64,000 nt of DNA from NCBI RefSeq assembly GCF_014397245.1, contig NZ_JACLHY010000028.1, positions 1 through 64,000 on the forward strand, read 5' to 3'. A program made the translations under genes and the position numbers. Position 1 is the first letter of the stretch, and each line of letters begins with the position of its first letter. Source of the DNA: Arenibacter arenosicollis (GTDB taxonomy: Bacteria; Bacteroidota; Bacteroidia; Flavobacteriales; Flavobacteriaceae). This document shows, one piece after another, positions 1 to 8,181 of this stretch. A model generated the notes under the pieces. The model was not told the DNA's origin and made no database searches. It saw nothing but the letters and a program-made list of their open reading frames with translations.

Positions 1-165
1 TTATATATATAACTTGGGCAAGTGTACTTTTCTAGGTTCCGATTCGACGAAAAACACTGTTTCTCGTTAAGCGGAGAACTCTTGGATAAAGTGCAAAAAA
101 ATCCCGATGAACGTAACGGGCAGCAAAATCACTTTAGCGATAAAAATTTTCATTTCATCGATGAC

Positions 166-183
166 TGTAAGTGTTTACTTACA
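166..183. repeat. Short inverted repeat upstream of the first gene
   Basis: A perfect 7-bp inverted repeat, TGTAAGT and ACTTACA, is separated by four bases. It lies in the first 298 bases, where I see no convincing gene. One plus-strand frame is open from 13 to 198 but has no good start codon. A 28-codon hydrophobic reading frame lies on the minus strand (153 down to 67) and is too short to call. The repeat could be an operator or a weak terminator. Confidence 0.3.
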
Positions 184-286
184 ATTCAAGGTCTTTAATT
201 TTTATAATCCAATAAGTAAAACGACAAAAACCGTGGAATTAATCCATCCTAATATTAAATGAATTCCAATAATATTCTTTCCTTCT

Positions 287-294
287 TACTTTTG
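287..294 (+). promoter_or_regulatory. Candidate -7 box of TAnnTTTG type
   Basis: TACTTTTG matches the Bacteroidota -7 consensus TAnnTTTG exactly. It ends only four bases before the ATG at 299, so a transcript from this box would have almost no leader. I found no clear TTG-type -33 element at the usual spacing. Confidence 0.4.
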
Positions 295-298
295 TTAT

Positions 299-1060
299 AT
301 GAAAAAAGCCTTGGACCGTTTTTCCATACAATCAAAAATCTACAAAGACCACCGGCCTACTTATCCAGAGGTGTTGCTTAAGTACATATACTCCTTTTGT
401 GATGCCATGAATACCTGTTGGGACTGCGGTACAGGTAACGGCCAAGTGGCTGCTTTGCTATCCAATTCCTTCGATCAAGTTTTTGCCACCGATATAAGCC
501 AGCAACAAATTAAAAATGCTATTACTAAACCAAACATACACTATAGTGTTCAAAGAGCAGAAAAGACTACATTTCAAGATCATTATTTTGATTTGATCAC
601 AGTAGCCCAAGCCGTACATTGGTTTGATCTTACAAGCTTCAACAAGGAGGTTAATAGAGTTTTAAAGCCCAATGGCATTATCGCTATTTGGGGCTATGGA
701 CTTCTAAAAATCAATCCAGAAATAGATGCCATTGTGAATCACTTTTATCAACATATCATAGGGGAATATTGGGATAAGGAAAGGGATTACATAGATCAAA
801 ACTACAGTACAATTCTATTTAATTTTAATGAAATAGACCTCGAGAAGACCTTTAAAATTGAAACCCAATGGACAATTGATCAGTTACAGGGTTATTTTAA
901 TTCCTGGTCCAGTGTACAAAATTATAAAGACAAGAATAAGGGCAACAATCCCGTAGAACAACTTATAAAGGATATAACTCCTAAATGGAATACATGGCAA
1001 CATCAAATAACGTTCCCCATCTTTATACGCATTGGCACCCCGATAAATAATAAAATTTGA
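299..1060 (+). CDS. Class I SAM-dependent methyltransferase
   Basis: Predicted cytoplasmic class I methyltransferase of 253 residues. The SAM-binding motif I is WDCGTGNGQ at about residues 41-49. An acidic residue follows at the end of strand 2 (FATDIS), and FDLITVAQAVHWFD forms the motif around strand 4. The pattern resembles the trans-aconitate methyltransferase/Tmt1-like branch, where a small acid is usually methylated, but the substrate cannot be read from sequence. The gene stands alone, with a minus-strand transporter downstream. The ATG at 299 follows directly after a good -7 box, so translation may be leaderless. The methyltransferase class is well supported and the substrate is unknown. 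Confidence 0.85.
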   Translation: MKKALDRFSIQSKIYKDHRPTYPEVLLKYIYSFCDAMNTCWDCGTGNGQVAALLSNSFDQVFATDISQQQIKNAITKPNIHYSVQRAEKTTFQDHYFDLITVAQAVHWFDLTSFNKEVNRVLKPNGIIAIWGYGLLKINPEIDAIVNHFYQHIIGEYWDKERDYIDQNYSTILFNFNEIDLEKTFKIETQWTIDQLQGYFNSWSSVQNYKDKNKGNNPVEQLIKDITPKWNTWQHQITFPIFIRIGTPINNKI

Positions 1061-1130
1061 ATATTGATTATGTATAATTGCCTGTTTTAAGCAACGCGTC
1101 CGACTATATTCAGTTTATCAACCACAAATT

Positions 1131-2339
1131 TTAGGCAGAAGCCATAACCATCCTTCTTCTCATCAACATAAAAATACCAAGAGAAATACATCCACAAACC
1201 GAAAACCCAACAAAAAGCGGAAGTGTTGTTCCATGAATAAAACTACCCACATATGTTGCTATAGGTATGGCGATCATTGTAGATATAAATCCTGTAATGG
1301 CAGCCCCTATACCCGCTATGTGGCCAATAGGTTCCATCGCAATGGCCCTTAGGTTGCCAAATAAGAAGCCTATTGTAAAAAATTGCATGGCCAAGAAGGT
1401 AATCAACACCGCCAGACTTGGATTTTGGGCGTTCCAGAACAGGGCTAAATAGACAATTGAATTAGTACAAAACAATGTTAAAGCAATCCAAGCCAATCTT
1501 CTCATTCCCAATTTAACCACCAAGGTACCATTTAGCAAGGTGGACAATCCAACAGAAATAGCCAATCCTGCAAAAACATAGGGGAAATTGTCGGCCAGGC
1601 CATACTGAACTTCAAATATTTCTTGTGCAGCGCTCAAATACACCATAAAGGCTCCTGTAATTAATCCAGACACTATAGTAAAAGCCATGGTCTCCCGGTA
1701 TTGGATCAACTCTCTGAATCCATTTACGAACACCTGTCTGGAAAATTTAATCTTGTATTCAGGTTTTAAGGTTTCGGGTTGCCTTCTCCAAAACCAGACT
1801 CCAACCATTATAGTAGCAACCAATTGCATGTAAAAAATGGCCTCCCAACCGTAATGATCCAGGAAAAACTTTCCCAAAGCAGGGGCGACAATGGGCACCA
1901 AAATAAAAAATGCCGTAACGAAGGACATAATCTTTGCCATATAATCTCCCTTATAGGAATCCCTTATCATGGATATGCTTATGGTTCTAGGAGCAGAAAG
2001 TCCTATTCCTTGAAGTATTCTCCCAAATATCATCCATTCCAAAGAAGGAGCAAGAACGCATATAACACTGGCCACACTAAATACTATAAAACCAATATAG
2101 ACAATAGGTTTCCTGCCAAAACTATCCGATAAAGGCCCAAAAACCAATTGACCCAAGCCCAAGCCCAAAAAAATCATAGTAATAAACTTCTGATTTTCAG
2201 TAGGATCCAAGCTGTGGATGTCCGCCCCAATTGTGGACATTGCCGGCAAGAGGGCATCAATGGCCAAGGCTACAATCGACATTAACGACGCCATTATGGC
2301 GACAAATTCGAATTGTGGTCTCTGCTGATTTTTTTGCAT
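1131..2339 (-). CDS. Bcr/CflA-type multidrug efflux MFS transporter
   Basis: A 402-residue inner-membrane protein with the 12-helix layout of the major facilitator superfamily. The signature loop between helices 2 and 3 is GPLSDSFGRKP at about residues 70-80. The helix-4 region has RILQGIGLSAPRTISISMIRD, typical of the Bcr/CflA drug:proton antiporters, which export bicyclomycin, chloramphenicol and other small molecules by exchange with protons. The length is normal and there is no frameshift. It is divergent from the secreted protein at 2580 and convergent with the methyltransferase, so it is probably transcribed alone. The substrate is unknown. Confidence 0.88.
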   Translation of the reverse strand: MQKNQQRPQFEFVAIMASLMSIVALAIDALLPAMSTIGADIHSLDPTENQKFITMIFLGLGLGQLVFGPLSDSFGRKPIVYIGFIVFSVASVICVLAPSLEWMIFGRILQGIGLSAPRTISISMIRDSYKGDYMAKIMSFVTAFFILVPIVAPALGKFFLDHYGWEAIFYMQLVATIMVGVWFWRRQPETLKPEYKIKFSRQVFVNGFRELIQYRETMAFTIVSGLITGAFMVYLSAAQEIFEVQYGLADNFPYVFAGLAISVGLSTLLNGTLVVKLGMRRLAWIALTLFCTNSIVYLALFWNAQNPSLAVLITFLAMQFFTIGFLFGNLRAIAMEPIGHIAGIGAAITGFISTMIAIPIATYVGSFIHGTTLPLFVGFSVCGCISLGIFMLMRRRMVMASA

Positions 2340-2579
2340 TCGGCAAAATTAAACATATGGAATAAGATTAGCCCACTTATTATAGGAAATAACAAAACCA
2401 TAACATATAATAAATAAAATGCAAAGCATTGATACTTTGTTAATTATAAAAATCATTAACCGTATTTCAATAATCCAATCCGTTATTCCAATTACCATTA
2501 AGGAAAAATTATTTCCATGGTAGCTTCCCTAAAATATAATTCTTATACATTTGGAGGTATAAACGCTAATTATTTATTT

Positions 2580-3188
2580 ATGAGAATTTATTTAATCACT
2601 GCTCTAGTATTATTGTCAACCTTATTTAGTTATGGCCAAAAGCTAAAAGTTAAACAGGGAGATTTTAATTTTATCAAAGGTCAGAAGGAAATAAACGTAG
2701 AATTTGTCTATGACAATATGAAACTTTTGAAAAAGAATCTGTCAAATGATGAATACGTAAAAGAGCATTCCGCAGAATTGGAAGAAAAAACACGGGGAAA
2801 AGGTACATCTTGGGAAAAAAGCTGGTATGCAAGTAGGGAGCTGATCTATGCCCCAAAATTTTTGGAATTAATGAATAGATATCTTTATGAGGACCACAAT
2901 GTTTTCTTTAATGAGAATTTAGCTGAGGCCAAATACACCCTTATTGTGGAAACGATATGGGTTTATCCAGGTTGGGATGCCGGCGTCATGAAGCAACCTG
3001 CAAAAGTTAGCACCTTATTAAAGTTCGTTGAAACCAATAATAGAGATAATGTACTGTTGGAAGTTTCTAGTGAGAATGCACCTGGAGACCAATGGGGAAG
3101 TTCATTTAGCAATGAAGACCGATTGGGCGAAGGTTATGCCAAAACTGGAAAATCGTTTGCGAAGTTAATTTTGAAAAAAGGATTCTAG
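2580..3188 (+). CDS. Secreted protein of unknown function
   Basis: I do not recognise this family. The 202-residue protein starts with a signal peptide (MRIYLITALVLLSTLFSYGQ) and would be exported to the periplasm or outer membrane. I chose the ATG at 2580 because the reading frame upstream of it encodes no plausible leader and the signal peptide begins exactly here. The mature part is mixed and soluble-looking, with no cysteine pair or repeat that I can see. A strong hairpin terminator follows the stop codon. The gene is not obviously linked to the pigment genes, which begin on the other strand just downstream. Confidence 0.7.
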   Translation: MRIYLITALVLLSTLFSYGQKLKVKQGDFNFIKGQKEINVEFVYDNMKLLKKNLSNDEYVKEHSAELEEKTRGKGTSWEKSWYASRELIYAPKFLELMNRYLYEDHNVFFNENLAEAKYTLIVETIWVYPGWDAGVMKQPAKVSTLLKFVETNNRDNVLLEVSSENAPGDQWGSSFSNEDRLGEGYAKTGKSFAKLILKKGF

Positions 3189-3210
3189 ACCAACCTTAAC
3201 GATGCTCTAA

Positions 3211-3243
3211 AAAAAAGTGAATGACAATGTTATTCACTTTTTT
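3211..3243. terminator. Bidirectional hairpin terminator between convergent genes
   Basis: AAAAAAGTGAAT pairs perfectly with ATTCACTTTTTT across a nine-base loop. The T run serves plus-strand transcription and the A run serves minus-strand transcription. The hairpin separates the secreted-protein gene from the halogenase-like gene, and its right arm already contains the last codons and stop of the latter. Confidence 0.8.
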
Positions 3244-4474
3244 GCTTTTCAAGCTCAATAATATGGGCCACCGTTCTAATAAGTCTGTTGTGCTTTGTCA
3301 CAAAGGGATTGGTCTTATCCCAAACATAACCTGCCAAAACCGAACATATTTGTCTTTTTACTTCAGGATTTTCCGGTTGGTGAAAAAATAAGGTCTGTAG
3401 ATTACCGCTATACCATTCCTTAACATAAGAAGAGAATACCTTTACCCCTTCTTTAATATATTCTGAATATTCCTTCTCCCAATCTACTGGTTCATTACTA
3501 AGTTCCCTGGCAATCAGTTTTGCCCCCAACAAGGCCGATTCCGTAGCAAAAGTAACTCCCGACGAAAAAACAGGGTCCAAAAATTCGGCACTATTTCCCG
3601 TTAAAACAAACCCTTTTCCATAAAGTTGTTTTACCGATTTGGAATAGTTCTTTATCAAAACAGGCTCGAACAAAAATTCAACCCCTTTAAAGCGTTCATA
3701 ATAATAATCGGACAGCTTTAATAACTGACTCAATTTTTCTGCATTATTTCCTTCAAAAGATTCTAAAAATTCTGTAGGGCCTACATAACCAATACTTGTT
3801 CTTCCGTTTGAGAATGGAATAACCCATAACCAAACCTCGGTCTCGACAACATCAAAAGTAATTAAGGTCCCCTCCCTACCCTCAGGCCGATTTACATCCA
3901 CAACATGGGTAAAAATAGAAGAATGATTAGGCAAAACAGAGGGTTTGTCCAAGTCCAACAATCTGGGCAATACCCTTCCATAACCACTGGAATCTATAAT
4001 ATACTTGGCTTCCACATGGTATGGTATCCCATTTTCATCCTTTATGGTAGTCGTAGAAATACCCTTTTCGTTAATGGTCACATCTACAACTTCTTGTCCA
4101 AAGGAGACTTCCACTCCTTTTTTAATAAGTTCATCTACCAATACCTTGTCAAAGTCCGCTCGTGGCACCTGCCAGGTCCAATCCCAACCTTTGGTATGCT
4201 TCTTACTAAAATCAAATTCACAGATTTTATCCCCTTTTATAAAGCGGGCTCCAAACTTTTTTTCAAAACCAAAGGCATTCAAGCCTTCCAATAGCCCCAC
4301 TTCCTCAAAATGATCCATACATCTTGGCAAGAGACTTTCTCCAATTACGAACCTCGGGAAAACACTTTTTTCAACCACATGGACCTTAATTCCCTGACTG
4401 TGTAAATAAGCCGCCGATACGCAACCAGACGGCCCTGCACCAATTACTAAGACTTCGACAAAACGTTGATTCAT
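3230..4474 (-). CDS. Flavin-dependent halogenase-like monooxygenase
   Basis: A 414-residue FAD enzyme of the tryptophan-halogenase/geranylgeranyl-reductase group. The FAD-binding GAGPSG is at residues 12-17 and is followed by GESLLP at 45-50. Residues 215-220 read WLWVIP, an exact match to the WxWxIP signature of flavin-dependent halogenases. Lysines at 72-73 lie near where halogenases carry the catalytic Lys. FLDPVFSSGV at 299-308 is the usual C-terminal FAD contact. Known relatives oxidise chloride with FADH2 to chlorinate phenols or pyrroles, sometimes on a carrier protein. It diverges from the ammonia-lyase gene, so it probably modifies the aryl or resorcinol ring of the pigment. A non-halogenating hydroxylase or reductase role cannot be excluded. 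Confidence 0.8.
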   Translation of the reverse strand: MNQRFVEVLVIGAGPSGCVSAAYLHSQGIKVHVVEKSVFPRFVIGESLLPRCMDHFEEVGLLEGLNAFGFEKKFGARFIKGDKICEFDFSKKHTKGWDWTWQVPRADFDKVLVDELIKKGVEVSFGQEVVDVTINEKGISTTTIKDENGIPYHVEAKYIIDSSGYGRVLPRLLDLDKPSVLPNHSSIFTHVVDVNRPEGREGTLITFDVVETEVWLWVIPFSNGRTSIGYVGPTEFLESFEGNNAEKLSQLLKLSDYYYERFKGVEFLFEPVLIKNYSKSVKQLYGKGFVLTGNSAEFLDPVFSSGVTFATESALLGAKLIARELSNEPVDWEKEYSEYIKEGVKVFSSYVKEWYSGNLQTLFFHQPENPEVKRQICSVLAGYVWDKTNPFVTKHNRLIRTVAHIIELEKQKSE

Positions 4475-4505
4475 TATTTTTAAAATATTGATTGGTTAAA
4501 TATCA

Positions 4506-4513
4506 TACATTTG
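4506..4513 (+). promoter_or_regulatory. Candidate -7 box of the pigment operon
   Basis: TACATTTG matches TAnnTTTG exactly and lies about 67 bases before the ammonia-lyase ATG, inside the 105-base divergent gap. TTG elements at 4488 and 4492 are closer than the usual 17-23-base spacing, so the -33 element is uncertain. Confidence 0.5.
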
Positions 4514-4579
4514 CAATCCAAAATAACTATTTTTATTAATTGTTATTCAATTTACTTTTTAAATATTGAATTTATATAC

Positions 4580-6136
4580 ATGTTGACTCTTAAAGGAAAG
4601 TTGGGAATAGAGGATTTCTATCAAATAATTTTTAAAGAAGAACCTATTCTAATTAATAAAGACGTTTTAGCAACCGTTGAAAACAGTTTTAAATTTTTAA
4701 GCCAATTCTCCCAAAACAAAATTATTTACGGTGTAAATACAGGTTTTGGACCAATGGCGCAGTACAAGATAAAAGATTCCGACAGGATTCAATTACAGTA
4801 CAATCTAATAAGGAGTCACGCTTCCGGATCAGGAAATTTAATCCCTACCAAATATGTTAAGGCCGCCATGTTGGCCCGATTAAACACTTTAAGCCTAGGA
4901 CATTCAGGAGTACATGTTTCGGTAATCCAATTAATGTCCTCTCTAATAAATAAGAATATTACCCCTGTAATTTTTGAGCACGGTGGTGTTGGAGCCAGTG
5001 GGGACTTAGTCCAATTGGCTCATATTGCCCTGGTACTTATTGGGGAGGGTGAAGTTTTTCACGAAGGAGAGAGAAGACCAACGGAAGAAGTTTTTAAAAT
5101 AGAAAACCTAAAGCCGATAACCGTTTCCTTAAGAGAAGGCTTGGCGCTCATCAATGGAACTTCTGTAATGACCGGAATTGGCTTGATCAACACAATAAAT
5201 ACCAGGAAATTACTGGATTGGATGATATGCTGTTCTTCTGCTATCAACGAAATTGTAGAGGCCTATGACGATCATTTATCCTTGGAGCTTAATCAATCCA
5301 AAAAACATAAAGGTCAACAGCAGATTGCCAAATCCATGAGAAATCATTTAAAGGATAGTACACTTACCCGAAAAAGGGAGCACCATCTGTACAATGGCAA
5401 CAATGAAGTATTAATTTTTGAAGAAAAGGTGCAAGAATACTATTCCTTGAGATGCGTACCGCAAATTTTAGGTCCTGTCCTTGACACTTTGAACAACGTG
5501 GAAAAAATTCTTATCGAAGAGGTTAATTCAGCAAACGACAATCCAATTGTGGATGTTGAAAAAGAACACGTTTATCACGGCGGTAATTTTCATGGGGATT
5601 ACGTTTCCCTTGAAATGGACAAGCTAAAATTAATTGTGACCAAAATGAGCATGCTCGCTGAAAGACAATTAAATTACCTCTTAAATCCAAATCTAAATAA
5701 TATACTTCCCCCTTTTGTAAACCTCGGTAAACTTGGTTTAAATTTTGGAATGCAGGGCGTACAGTTTACCGCTACCTCCACCACTGCTGAAAACCAAATG
5801 TTGTCCAACCCCATGTACGTGCACAGTATCCCTAACAACAACGACAATCAGGACATTGTAAGTATGGGTACCAATGCTGCCAACATTACCAAAAAAGTCA
5901 TAGAAAATACTTTTGAAGTCCTTGCCATTGAGACCATAACCATTGTACAGGCAATTGAGTATCTTAAAGTACAGGACAAAGTATCATCAAGAACAAGAAA
6001 AATGTATGATGATATTAGAAATTTAGTCCCCATCATCTCCGACAAAGACGTTCCCATGTACCCTTATGTAAATAATGTTAAAAGCTTTATTCAGAATGTT
6101 GAAGTAGAAGCTTACGCTTGTAAGCAACTTAATTAA
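4580..6136 (+). CDS. Tyrosine ammonia-lyase (HAL/PAL/TAL family)
   Basis: Cytoplasmic aromatic amino acid lyase of 518 residues. It would deaminate L-tyrosine to p-coumarate, the aryl starter for an aryl polyene. The Ala139-Ser140-Gly141 triad in GGVGASGDLVQ forms the MIO cofactor. Tyr50 sits in YGVNTGFG, and NDNPI and the C-terminal NNNDNQDIVS stretch are family signatures. The selectivity positions are Ser79-His80, as in histidase, but the sequence closely resembles what I remember of the F. johnsoniae tyrosine ammonia-lyase, which also has this pair. I placed the start at 4580 because the 23 codons upstream encode no conserved sequence. It is the first gene of the long plus-strand run. Histidine lyase is the alternative, made unlikely by context. 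Confidence 0.92.
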   Translation: MLTLKGKLGIEDFYQIIFKEEPILINKDVLATVENSFKFLSQFSQNKIIYGVNTGFGPMAQYKIKDSDRIQLQYNLIRSHASGSGNLIPTKYVKAAMLARLNTLSLGHSGVHVSVIQLMSSLINKNITPVIFEHGGVGASGDLVQLAHIALVLIGEGEVFHEGERRPTEEVFKIENLKPITVSLREGLALINGTSVMTGIGLINTINTRKLLDWMICCSSAINEIVEAYDDHLSLELNQSKKHKGQQQIAKSMRNHLKDSTLTRKREHHLYNGNNEVLIFEEKVQEYYSLRCVPQILGPVLDTLNNVEKILIEEVNSANDNPIVDVEKEHVYHGGNFHGDYVSLEMDKLKLIVTKMSMLAERQLNYLLNPNLNNILPPFVNLGKLGLNFGMQGVQFTATSTTAENQMLSNPMYVHSIPNNNDNQDIVSMGTNAANITKKVIENTFEVLAIETITIVQAIEYLKVQDKVSSRTRKMYDDIRNLVPIISDKDVPMYPYVNNVKSFIQNVEVEAYACKQLN

Positions 6137-6266
6137 AATTTTGAGTTAGAGCGGTAATATATGTAAAATAATCCCTAATTTAATAGTGGTATAGGATTAT
6201 AAACATACACCAAGTCCTAGCTTGGCAATTATTGATATTGAACGTATAATTTTAAAAAAATCTCAG

Positions 6267-7403
6267 ATGAAAACAAAAATTACATTTTCAGTTGCACTTT
6301 TTTTAATGTTCGGCAATTTTTATGCCCAAGAATACGCCCTCGTAAGGGAAAATGGCCTGTTTGGGTATATTAACACCTCTGGGGAATACGCGATAAAGCC
6401 ACAATTCAAGAAAGCGGACAACTTCACTAACGAGCGCGCTGCAGCATCAATGGGCGACAAATGGGGATACATAAATACTGCTGGCGAATGGGCAATTCAA
6501 CCCGAATACGAACATGTAAAGGAATTTAATTCCGGACTGGCCTTGGTAAACAATGGCGATCAATGGAACTATATCAATGTTTCGGGCGAGGTATTGGAAA
6601 CACCTGTTTCGGAAAAATATTTCGATTTTGACAATGGGGTAGCCTTTTTTAAAAGAGGCGATAAAATAGGCCTTTTGGGTACCGACGGAAAATTGATCGC
6701 GGAACCGGATTTTGATGAAATAAAACCCTTTATAGACGGATATGCCAAGGCAAGAAAAGGTGAACTTTGGGGAATGATCAACCAAAAGGGTGAGATTTAT
6801 ATCCCTATTGAGAACCAAGAAATTGGTGATTATAACAGTAAAGGGGTCTGGGTAAAAAAACAGGAATCTTTTGGTATTGTTTCCAATGGCAACTTTAAAC
6901 CGGTCAAAAATGCCGATAAGATTTGGGAATTCACGGACAAATCCAATTTAACATACGCCAGAAGCAATAAACTAATGGGCTTCATCAACAACCAGGGAGA
7001 GTGGGTCATTGCTCCTACTTATGAAAAAGCAAGGGATTTTAGCCAAGGATTGGCGCCGGTATTTATGGATAAAAAATGGGGATACATCAACGAAAAAGGA
7101 GAAAAGGTCATTGATTTCAGTTTTAAGGATGCCGAAGTATTCTCCGCCAATGGTCTAGCTCCTGCTAAAGATAAGAAGTGGGGTTTTATAGATAAGAGCG
7201 GAAAATGGGTAATACAGCCCGAATATGATATCACGGCCGGATTGTCATTTTCTATATTTAAAAAGAATTTGGAAAAAGGGTTCATAAACGGACTCGCCCG
7301 AGTTAAATACAACAAGGAATGGGGATTTTTGAATGCCAAGGGAGAAGTTTTGGGCAATAAATGGTACGAGAATGCGGAGATATTCGATGACGTAAAGAAT
7401 TAA
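6267..7403 (+). CDS. Exported WG-repeat protein
   Basis: A 378-residue protein with a signal peptide (MKTKITFSVALFLMFGNFYAQ) followed almost entirely by WG repeats. These are units of about 25-45 residues built on WGYIN or WGFID, then G-W-I-Q/A-P-Y. About seven to eight units are visible, for example WGYINTAGEWAIQPEY and WGFIDKSGKWVIQPEY. WG repeats are thought to form beta-rich scaffolds for protein or ligand binding, and no catalytic residues are evident. The start at 6267 is set by the signal peptide. The gene sits 130 bases after the ammonia-lyase stop and 18 bases before the ketoreductase, so it is probably cotranscribed with pigment genes. A role in the pigment pathway is not established. 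Confidence 0.85.
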   Translation: MKTKITFSVALFLMFGNFYAQEYALVRENGLFGYINTSGEYAIKPQFKKADNFTNERAAASMGDKWGYINTAGEWAIQPEYEHVKEFNSGLALVNNGDQWNYINVSGEVLETPVSEKYFDFDNGVAFFKRGDKIGLLGTDGKLIAEPDFDEIKPFIDGYAKARKGELWGMINQKGEIYIPIENQEIGDYNSKGVWVKKQESFGIVSNGNFKPVKNADKIWEFTDKSNLTYARSNKLMGFINNQGEWVIAPTYEKARDFSQGLAPVFMDKKWGYINEKGEKVIDFSFKDAEVFSANGLAPAKDKKWGFIDKSGKWVIQPEYDITAGLSFSIFKKNLEKGFINGLARVKYNKEWGFLNAKGEVLGNKWYENAEIFDDVKN

Positions 7404-7421
7404 ATCATACTAATTAGATAA

Positions 7422-8165
7422 ATGAGCGAAAAAAAGAAATTTGCACTGGTAACCGGAGGATCAAGAGGAATTGGCAAAGCCATATGCCTGCAGCTCGCAA
7501 GAGATACCGAGTATAAGATTCTTATAAATTACCAGTCCAATGAATCCGCAGCACAGGAAACCTTAAATGCAATAGAAAAAATTGGTGGGAGCGCGGAACT
7601 TATACAATTTAATGTTGGCGAAGCGGAAGAAGTACAAAGTAAATTGGATAATTGGCATGAGGACAACAAGGAAGCTATTATTGAAGTAATAGTAAACAAT
7701 GCCGGTATTACCAAAGACGGGATGTTCATGTGGATGAAACCTGAGGATTGGAACAGTGTAATCAACACAAGTCTAAATGGTTTTTTTAATGTTACCAATC
7801 ATCTAATCCAAAAATTATTGGTGCATAAATACGGGAGAATCATTAATATGGTTTCCGTATCGGGACTTAAAGGGACACCTGGACAAACCAATTATTCCGC
7901 TGCAAAAGGAGGAATAATAGCGGCAACAAAAGCCTTGGCTCAGGAAATAGCAAAAAGGAACATCACAGTCAACGCCGTGGCACCAGGTTTTATAAGAACG
8001 GATATGACGGGCGAATTGGATGAAAAGGAGCTTAAAAAAATGATTCCTCTTAACCGCTTCGGGGAAGCAGAGGAAGTGGCCCATTTAGTTTCGTTTTTGG
8101 CATCCAGAAAGGCATCGTATATTACAGGAGAGGTCATAAATATTAACGGAGGAATTTATTCTTAA
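7422..8165 (+). CDS. fabG: 3-oxoacyl-ACP reductase (FabG-type ketoreductase)
   Basis: A 247-residue short-chain dehydrogenase. It has the NADPH-binding TGGSRGIG at residues 11-18, NNAG at about 90, and the catalytic Tyr158-Lys162 pair in YSAAK. The C-terminal GEVININGG is typical of FabG. It would reduce the 3-keto group of the ACP-bound polyene chain after each condensation. The ketosynthase gene follows after 16 bases. It is most likely a pathway-dedicated paralogue rather than the fatty acid FabG, judging only from its neighbours. Confidence 0.9.
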   Translation: MSEKKKFALVTGGSRGIGKAICLQLARDTEYKILINYQSNESAAQETLNAIEKIGGSAELIQFNVGEAEEVQSKLDNWHEDNKEAIIEVIVNNAGITKDGMFMWMKPEDWNSVINTSLNGFFNVTNHLIQKLLVHKYGRIINMVSVSGLKGTPGQTNYSAAKGGIIAATKALAQEIAKRNITVNAVAPGFIRTDMTGELDEKELKKMIPLNRFGEAEEVAHLVSFLASRKASYITGEVININGGIYS

Positions 8166-8181
8166 AATAGCAGAAGGAAAG

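Noticed and set aside
67-153. Minus-strand 28-codon hydrophobic reading frame starting with ATG
   Set aside because: Short hydrophobic frames arise often by chance in AT-rich DNA, and no neighbour or signal supports it.
13-198. Open plus-strand frame of about 60 codons at the window start
   Set aside because: No good start codon, no ribosome-binding signal and no recognisable family, so not reported as a gene.
4574-4700. Ser-His at the selectivity position of the ammonia-lyase suggesting a histidase
   Set aside because: The F. johnsoniae tyrosine lyase has the same pair as I remember, no histidine-degradation gene is nearby, and the pigment context requires p-coumarate.
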